Below are positions 56,419 through 64,000 of a DNA stretch of 64,000 nt, piece by piece. Every line of letters starts with the position of its first letter. Position 1 is the stretch's first letter. A program made the translations under genes and the position numbers. The DNA is from Cerrena zonata. Lineage: Eukaryota > Basidiomycota > Agaricomycetes > Polyporales > Cerrenaceae. Below the pieces are notes generated by a model. That model searched no databases and was not told the origin of the DNA. It saw nothing but the letters and a program-made list of their open reading frames with translations. The stretch is from assembly GCA_038087015.1 (NCBI GenBank), contig JASBNA010000003.1, positions 496,001-560,000 on the forward strand. Direction: 5' to 3'.

Positions 56419-59156
56419 CTAGATCGCCTTATCCAAGGGAGACAGAACCTTGCCACCCTTGTTCTTGTAGAAACTGATGACCTTCTTGCCGACCTCGGCG
56501 ATGTCTGATAGTGGATCAGAATGTCAGAACTCGATGCAAGGGACTAAAGAACTGTGAGGGTACGTACTGGAACCAGTGAGGCCAAACTTCTCGTAGACCT
56601 GCTTGTAAGGGCCAGAGGCACCCCAGCCCTTCAGACCAAATTGCTAGAAAACACCATCAGCTTTAAACACCACACGAATGGAATCAGATAACTTACCTCA
56701 TGACTGTACTTCTGCCAGCCGAGAGTCTAAATTGAATACCAAAATCAGCAGGAGAACATGAGGCTTATAGGAAAAGGGATCATACGCTAAGAGCCTCGAC
56801 GGAAAGAATGGGTGCTCCACTCCTCAAGACGCTGAGTCGGTATGCCTCAGGCTGGGCATCGAAGATAGACCAGCAAGGCAAGCTGACGAGTCGGACCTTG
56901 ATACCCTCGGCCGTAAGTTTCGAAGCAGCCTCTAACGCAATGCTGACTTCACTTCCCGACGAGACGATGGTGAGGTCCTCGCCTTCTACCTCGGAAACAA
57001 CGTAACCACCCTTAGAGGCGGCCTCGATTGTGGAGTTCTCGAGGTTGGGCAAGTTTTGACGAGAGAGTGAAAGGATGGAAGGGGTGGAGGTGCGCTTAAG
57101 AGCAACGAGGTAAGCGGCAGAGGTTTCGTTACCATCGGCCGGACGCCAGAAATCGATGTTGGGGGTAGCACGGAAGTGGGCGGCGGTTTCGATAGGCTGG
57201 TGAGTAGGACCATCTTCACCAAGACCAATGGAATCGTGAGTAGCAACCCAGATAACTTGGTGCTTGCTCAATGCGGATAGACGGACGGCACCAGCAGCGT
57301 ATGATACAAAGTTCTACAAATGATCCCAAACTCTCAGTATCTGTTTGAAATTAGGGGAAAGATAATAGGCATACCATGAATGTGCCGACGAATGGAATGA
57401 TACCACCATACGCCGAGAGACCGTTGGCGATAGCACCCATACCGTGTTCACGAACACCATATCGGATGTAAGTACCCTTGTAGCTACCCAAACCGGTGGC
57501 GGGATGTTGGAAGTCCTCGATACCCTTTACACGGGTCAAGTTACTGCCAGTCAAATCGGCTGAACCACCGAGCAAATCGGGAAGAGCAGGGGAGATGGCA
57601 CTGAGGACGATCTCAGAGAGTTTACGAGAAGCCTGAGCGGCATCGGTGGGCTTGTAGACGGGGAGGAGGGATTCCCAGTTCTCAGGGAGCTTGCCGGAAA
57701 TACGACGAGTGAGCTCTGCGTGCTCTTTGGGGAACTTCTGGGCATACGACGCAAGGACGCTGTTCCATTCTGCCTCGAGTTTGGCACCCTTAGTAGCAAC
57801 GCCACTGTAGATGTTGTAGACTGCCTCAGGGACGTAGAAGCTTTGCTCAGGTGGGAAGTTGAATTTGACCTTGAGTTGTTGGATGTCATCGGGCTTCAAG
57901 GCTGTAGAACCCCAGCATTGTTATTGAATAATACACGTAACATCCAATCAGATAACTTACGCGCGCCGTGGACACCATGGGTACCCTGTTGCTTTGAACC
58001 GTAACCGATGGTGGTGCGGAGACGAATGATAGTGGGTTTGTTCTTCTCCTTGCGACCCTCCTCGATAGCGTTGTAAATAGCATCGAGGTCGCTGTCACCG
58101 TCATCGACGTGGAGGACTTGCCAGCCATATGAGAGGAATCGTTGCTCAACATTTTCGGTGAAAGCGACGTTAGTGTCACCATCAATAGAGATATCTAGTA
58201 GAACGCTGTGAATATATTAGCGGCATACACTGAACAAATATGCTCACGGTTGTCATCATAGACCTGTGAAACGCAATGAGTTTTAACCATAACACTGCAA
58301 TTTAAGACATATGTCTACTCACGTAGATGAGGTTTCCAAGTTGCAAGTGACCGGCCAAGGAAGCAGCTTCACTTGCGACACCCTCCATCAAGCAACCGTC
58401 ACCAGTGAAGACTACATTTTAATTTAGTACGCAAGATTCTCTCAATTCCAAATTGTTGAATAAATTACCATAGGTGTAGTTGTCGACGAGGTTGTGACCC
58501 TCCTTGTTGTAAAGGGCGGCCATGTGTGCCTGGGCGATACCCAATCCGACGGCGTTAGAGAAACCCTGGCCAAGCGGTCCAGTGGTAACTTCGACACCGT
58601 CGGTGTGTCCAGCCTCAGGGTGACCAGGGGTCAAGGAATCGATTTGACGGAAGGCCTTCAAGTCATCCATGGAGAGCTTGAAGCCAAGCAAGTGGAGCAT
58701 GATGTATTGGAGGGCGCAACTAGTCGATAAATCAGGAGAAAGCTCGCTATATGCGCGTGAAATAACACCTACGCATGTCTAAAAGATGACTCTAGTTAGT
58801 TGAAATAACGGGGGATTGAAAAAATGTGAACGAACCCGTTGGAAAGAACAAATCGATCACGGTTATACCACTTAGAGTTCTTAGGGTTAGTGTTGAAGAA
58901 CCTGGAGTCACAGTTTCAGATCTCGAAGCTCGTAAGGTGTCTGAATAATATATTTACTTGCTGAAGAGGACGTGGGCAGCCGGTGCCATGCCCATAGGAG
59001 CACCTATCCCATCGCAACCCAGCATAAGCTAACGCGATCGCTTTTAGATCGCGTATACGCACCAGGGTGACCAGAGTTAGCCTTAGCTACGACATCCGCG
59101 GCAAGGGTACGGATGGCAGCAATTGCCTGGTGGTCTTCTTGAGTGAATCGAGACAT
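56419..59156 (-). CDS. TKL1: Transketolase
   Basis: Thiamine diphosphate enzyme of the non-oxidative pentose phosphate pathway. Start at 59156 ([20 protein letters not shown]), then [60 protein letters not shown] and [20 protein letters not shown]. The ThDP/metal motif is [20 protein letters not shown]. Further blocks are [57 protein letters not shown] (cofactor glutamate) and [20 protein letters not shown]. The C-terminus is [20 protein letters not shown] and ends PLDKAI with the stop at 56419-56421. About 680 residues, full length. Around ten introns. Confidence 0.95.
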
Positions 59157-59463
59157 GGCTGGGATGTAGGAGGGAAGTGTAAGTAAAAGAGAAAAGGATG
59201 GGGACGGTTGCTTATATGTCGCCTCAGAGAATTGCAATCTCGATATCTAATCATCATATTCCCCACCGTTCCGTGACCCGCATCTAGCTCGCGTTTCTCA
59301 CCGTCCCCCTCCACCTCCAGTCACCGCTCGGCAAAACATATCTCTGACCAAGACATTCGTAGCTGACATTGGTCATTGTTTTTGGTCACTTGCATGTTTA
59401 CTTGTTGAAGGGCTACAGTAGACTGTAATTTTTGTCAGGTTCTTGCATCAGGCATTGGTTACG
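59157..59463. other. Divergent promoter region of transketolase and CMC2-like genes
   Basis: About 300 bases between two divergent start codons; pyrimidine-rich blocks but no certain core element. Confidence 0.4.
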
Positions 59464-59858
59464 ATGCACCCACAGTTGTCGTCGGACAAGCGGATTGGTT
59501 AGTCCTCATGCGACTTTCTCCGGTATTTCATTGGCCATCGCACTTACCGCTTTGTTTGCTTGGGAACATATCCCGCTTTGTCTCGGAAACTCTCATAGTC
59601 TGCAAGGAGTTTATTGAGGCACTAGAGGCCTGCCACGCTGAAACATGGGCAAAATGGACTGGTGGGTGTAATCAGGCAAAGGTTGACCTGAACAACTGCC
59701 TCAAACAGGATGTGTGTACCCCTTTCGTATTACTACTCGTTCACGTGCTGAGAGTATGTTTATAGCGTTTCGATCAGGCCGCGAAGAATCGCGAGAAGGC
59801 TAAGGAACGACGGGAGAAAACTCAAAATGCCTTGCGTGAACTTCATGAAGAGAAGTAG
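59464..59858 (+). CDS. CMC2: Cmc2-like twin CX9C protein, cytochrome c oxidase assembly
   Basis: Small intermembrane-space protein imported by the Mia40 relay and needed for cytochrome c oxidase biogenesis. Three exons. Exon 1 (from 59464) gives MHPQLSSDKRI. Exon 2 gives CKEFIEALEACH and GGCNQAKVDLNNCLKQD, that is, two perfect C-x9-C pairs. Exon 3 gives the basic tail FDQAAKNREKAKERREKTQN and ends EEK with TAG at 59856-59858. The opening MHPQL and the twin motif spacing match Cmc2. About 80 residues. The largest single ORF covers only part of it. Confidence 0.88.
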
Positions 59859-60038
59859 CGATCACTCCGTACCTGGATTACACCGTGAACCCCTGCATAC
59901 CCTTCTACGCTATTCTACACCACCTGAGGTCACATACTCTGTCATGCCCGCAATGTCGTAATGCTGCTCGTTTTGTTTTGAATACTCCCAACTCCTGGCT
60001 ACAAGTACACTATTTTACACGTTATACAATGTTCTTGA

Positions 60039-63019
60039 TCAATACCTGACCGGTGTGCCCTCCTTACCTTCTTTGATACCATCGTGTACATGTCCAGCCA
60101 ATGCCAGCTTCACGGAGCTCAAGTTCAGGTTGCCTGACGTCTTGACCATGACCTCGCCACGCTTGCATTCCGCCGTAACGACACCAGCGATCTCTTTCCC
60201 GTTTCCAGTTGGAACTTCGACGTGCACGACTTGCCCTTCCGAGAACTCGTACACATAGACTTCAACATTCTCCGCAAAATTGTAGTCTGGACGGCCCACT
60301 TTGTCGGGTCCGAGACAGAGTACCGTTCCTGGTCGTACCCAAACAGGAATCTCATCCAATGGAACCTTTTTCTTGACCCATATCGGTCCGTCGATGGTCC
60401 GCTCTGGGTGGAAAAATGATGTCCACCGGCCAGCTGGGATATAGTACTCAGATTCTTCATCCTTGGGCACGAAAACCGGCGCGACCAGTAATGAATTTCC
60501 GAGCATGTATTGACGGTCCAAGTAATGCGTCGTCCTATCTTCCGGAAACTCGAGGAACATGGCTCTTTGTATTGGATGTCCTTTTTCGTTTCCTTCTAAT
60601 GCCTAGAAAAATGGGTGAGCACCTAACCTTCACAATCACAGCTACAAACAACTCACCAAACGATACAGGTATGGCATCAATCTGTGCTTGGCATTGAGGA
60701 AACGTGCCATGTATTCTGCAGCTTCTTCGCCGTATTGCCATGGCACTCGGTATGACATAGAGCCGTGCAATCGGGAATGTGAAGAGAAAAGACCATACGC
60801 CACCCATCGATGGTAAATTTCTGGAGGTGGGTGTCCCTCGAAGCCACCGATATCATGGGAGCTGAAAGCGAATCCGGAAAGCGTTAAACTCAACCCTCCT
60901 CGGAGAGTTTCCGCCATCGCTTCGAAGGATGATTCGCAGTCACCACCCCAGTGCTATTGGATCGCTCAGTTATACTAGCGTTTGTACACACAATGTGACT
61001 TACGACGGGGAATCTGACTCATTCGTAAGTATTCCTATATTTCCTCATTATGCAAGGAACATACCTTTGACCACCAGCGGCGGCAGAACGAGCGAATACT
61101 ACGGCCTCACCCTTTCCAAATCGCTTTTCGAGCAAACCGAAGACTAATTCATTGTATAGCACCGAATATGCGTTGTGCATGCGGAGGGGGTTCGATCCAT
61201 CATGGAATATAACATTCGCGTGGGGAATTCGTTCACCAAAGTCGGTCTTGAATTCGAAATAAATGGGTCAATGCTCTCACGTTGTATGATGATAAAATGT
61301 ACTTACCTTGAATGTATCCACACCCAACTCAATAAGTGCATCAAGCTTGTCGATGTACCATTTCCTAGCATCAGGATTGGTGATATCGACCACACCCAAT
61401 CCGGGCTGCCACAAATCCCACCTAGCCAACGTGTGAGTGCGCTAATACCAAACACCGGACCAAATTGCATATGGGACACTCACTGCCATGGCGTTCCGTC
61501 CTTTCGCTTGATCAAATAACCACCATTGACTGCTTCCTGAAAGATTGGAGATAGTTGGGAAATGTACGGATTAACTAGAGTTCAACTCAGTTTCTGTATG
61601 CACATGAGAGTAGAGTGGACGCTCACTCCATACACATATTTTGACGCCATACTTCCTCTTGATCTCGGACAGATAGGCCTTCGGGTCGGGGAAGTTGTCT
61701 GGATCAAAGGTAAAGGAACACCTATATGGAATGTCACTTCTGATAGACTTTTCCTTGCATGACGTGCTTGTGCGGCTTACCATTCATATTGTTTCATCCA
61801 GAAGCAGTCCAAATGGAAGACCGCGGACAGGACAGTTTCTATCCTGCATTCCTTGAAGAAATCCGGATACAGTTTTGGCATCGTATGAGGTCAGGAATGA
61901 GGTTGAAAGCCAGAGACCAAAAGTCCAGGCTGGCAGTAACCTAATATGTCAAGTAAGTTAAGGGAATAGAAGACTCTAGTGCAAATACATACGCCGGCCG
62001 TCCAGTGATTCTGGTGTATCGCTCCAAAATCTATTACAAATGATCAGAGGCCAGACTCTGCAGACTATTGAATTGCACTCACGTCTAATGGACGTTCGCC
62101 ATAGATGATGAAATATTCCAGGCTTTCTCCAGCGACACTGACACCAACTCGGCTGACCTTTTCGCTACCGACCTCAACCTCGACCTCACCAGGATGATTG
62201 ATAAATACACCGTAGCCGCGATTTGTGATATAAAAAGGAACACATTTATAGGCTTGCTCGCTGGAAGTGCCGCCATCTTGATTCCAAATACTGATAGATT
62301 GTCCTGTATACTGTTAGTATATTGGATGGCGTTAGAAATACCGCAGCATTACCATTCTTAACGAATGCACCGAATTGTTCGCCAAGACCGTAGATGAGTT
62401 CACCGGGGGAGAGATTGAGTTCGGAGTGGATGTAACGGAGTGATTCAGGAGGCGATCCTGGGGCAGGGTTAGAGCTAAAGTCAGTTGTCATACATGAGTT
62501 GTTCGATGCGCTTCTTAGCGTCCATTTATGTGGGACATCGTAGATCGCTTGATGCTTGGGACCGGCCGAAGTCAAAGTGCGGGTGGGCGATTTGAATGTG
62601 ACCGTGTACGGATTTTCGGTGATTATAGCGGTAAGCTTGCCAGAAGAAACAGACCATTCTTTATCACCTTTCCCGAGAGATACGGCAGGCACAGCGGGGT
62701 CATCGGGAAATAGCGAGATATTTGGAGAAGTGTCAGTATGCTTGAAGTGATCGATCTTCACTCCAATGACACCTTCGGTAGGAGAATGTACGCGAATGGT
62801 GAAAACGGGACCTAGAGTCGGGACGCAATCAATTTATTCTAAGACATCTGGATGACGGGAAGAGTGCCTACCAGCAAGTGTATCACCCCGATGCCTAATC
62901 GGTTTTGAAGAAACTTGGAGATTATAGCCGTTGTCGTCAGCCGTGGCTTGAACGGTCTGAAGAGCAAAGTATGGCTTTACTCCGCTCTTGAAGAGCCAGA
63001 AGCCGTCGTTGAAACGCAT
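60039..63019 (-). CDS. GH31 alpha-xylosidase (YicI-like)
   Basis: Retaining glycoside hydrolase of family 31. Start at 63019 ([20 protein letters not shown]), the family's N-terminal beta domain opening. Blocks in order: [80 protein letters not shown] and [14 protein letters not shown]. The catalytic nucleophile region is [12 protein letters not shown], where KTDFGERIP is characteristic of YicI-type alpha-xylosidases. Then [20 protein letters not shown] (acid/base region) and [13 protein letters not shown], and [20 protein letters not shown]. It ends TPVRY with the stop at 60039-60041. No signal peptide is visible, which suggests an intracellular enzyme acting on imported xyloglucan oligosaccharides (inference). 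About nine introns. Intact. Confidence 0.92.
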
Positions 63020-64000
63020 CCTGTACTGGGGTACTCACACTAACGAGTGGCTGCTTTTAACGTGCAACTTAGCGTAGGAGATAATTGACAGACGGACCGC
63101 CAACCCGGCCGAAGTAATACCGCATGTCAAGTAGTATGTGTTAGAAAGTTTTGCGAGTGAACGGATCCGGGCAGGATGATGTCTCCAGTGACAATGACGA
63201 GTCAAATGGGCCCAACTAGATGGTTGAAGTTCATTTAAGGCGCACCTTAATCTCACAAGAACGCGGACCCGCATGGACGGTATATAGTGCGTGACCACCT
63301 AGAGATACCTTAAGAGAACTGCACTTGATTCGACGTCATATATGCCACGGAAGATCCCAGGTTATTGCACCCTATTAAGACATACCTCGAGGTGATTTCA
63401 TGGAGGGTGTAGGCGAAACTTTTGTTCCACGTCGAAGATAGGGAATTGAACACCCACTAGCACTGAGCGTCAGCTTTGAGGTGTCTCATTCCCCACGCAA
63501 TGCACGATGTTGACATGTTGACATGATACCTTCACATGAGAAGGGTATATTTGTGCAACGAGACTAAAAATAATAACGTCTGTTAGCAAATCTTGTTGGT
63601 TGAAGTACGCAGCGAATCATCGTTATTCTGACATAATGGAGACAGCTTCGATCATCGATCAAGAAGACAAGATGTATATGTACACATTGATACACAACTG
63701 GTAATGAACGTCCTAGACTGACTGGACTGGAGTAGCAACTTCATGATTGACTTTGCTGGTGCAGGTAAAATTTGTTGAAACTTCGCCGGCGAGTTGTAGG
63801 TCCTGCCGGTTCTCGGCAACTCAAGGTGCCGGCACTGTGGATGCCGTCAAAGGCCATCAAGCAATGGTAACACTGTTGAGGTGCAGGATCGGCCGTCGGC
63901 TTACTTTCAGACCAGCTCGAAATCTATAAAAAGATAGGTGCCTTTGGTGGTATGTGTTCACGACGTCCCTTGTTTTGCTTCTCTGATGTCTCAGCAGACT
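63020..64000. other. Right-end intergenic region
   Basis: GH31 promoter and upstream flank of a gene beyond the edge. No ORF recognised. Confidence 0.45.
63925..63933 (+). promoter_or_regulatory. TATA box, gene probably beyond right edge
   Basis: TATAAAAAG in a plus-strand context with a CT-rich stretch after it. Fits a core promoter for a gene starting past base 64000. Confidence 0.4.

Noticed and set aside
61190..61206. GGTTCGATCC-like T-arm sequence
   Set aside because: No flanking acceptor or anticodon arms, and it lies in the GH31 gene.
1..64000. CRISPR arrays, IS elements, intact retrotransposons, phage genes
   Set aside because: No repeat-spacer pattern, no reverse transcriptase, integrase or transposase motifs, and the gene structure is eukaryotic throughout.

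Overview
The window reads as nuclear DNA of a filamentous basidiomycete, most likely an Agaricomycete. Genes are compact and dense on both strands. Most are split by many short GT-AG introns of about 45-70 bases, and the proteins are clearly fungal (Tel2, GH63 glucosidase I, SulP permease, QCR7, Cmc2, RPS27, transketolase). There are no operons, Shine-Dalgarno sites, CRISPR arrays or intact transposons. Coordinates for split genes run from start codon to stop codon, introns included; several exon junctions were read by eye and are approximate.

Layout. 1-12.2 kb: a 5'-nucleotidase-type phosphatase cut by the left edge, a small membrane protein head-to-head with TEL2, a Ser-rich orphan, and ER glucosidase I. 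13.4-29.6 kb: an accessory block with four NYN-domain (PIN-like nuclease fold) genes, each with a C-terminal OST-HTH/LOTUS-like segment. One is on the plus strand (13.4-15.3 kb) and three are in tandem on the minus strand (24.0-29.6 kb). Between them lie a TACO1/YebC gene, a SulP sulfate permease, a decayed gene not visible as one ORF (21.1-22.5 kb), and a STRAP-like WD40 gene. 30.8-36.1 kb: an amidase, a truncated MDR oxidoreductase, and one copy of a diverged promoter-like repeat. 36.1-43.6 kb: RPS27, a BTG/Tob-domain protein, a SnoaL-like protein (its upstream region is the second repeat copy), and a short-chain dehydrogenase. 44.9-49.3 kb: an SMG6/EST1-like protein with a C-terminal PIN domain and a perfect 17-bp hairpin in its coding sequence. 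51-63 kb: a putative small membrane protein, a DOMON-cytochrome b561 protein, NDP kinase divergent from QCR7, transketolase, Cmc2, and a GH31 alpha-xylosidase.

Housekeeping genes cover mitochondrial function (QCR7, CMC2, TACO1), carbon metabolism (transketolase, GH31) and the secretory pathway (GH63). Several other genes touch RNA metabolism (SMG6-like PIN nuclease, BTG/Tob, STRAP, RPS27, four NYN proteins). The NYN cluster is the best candidate for an undescribed system: shared domain order and a shared intron position indicate local duplication, one copy carries an apparent 1-nt frameshift, and another has a diverged nuclease signature.
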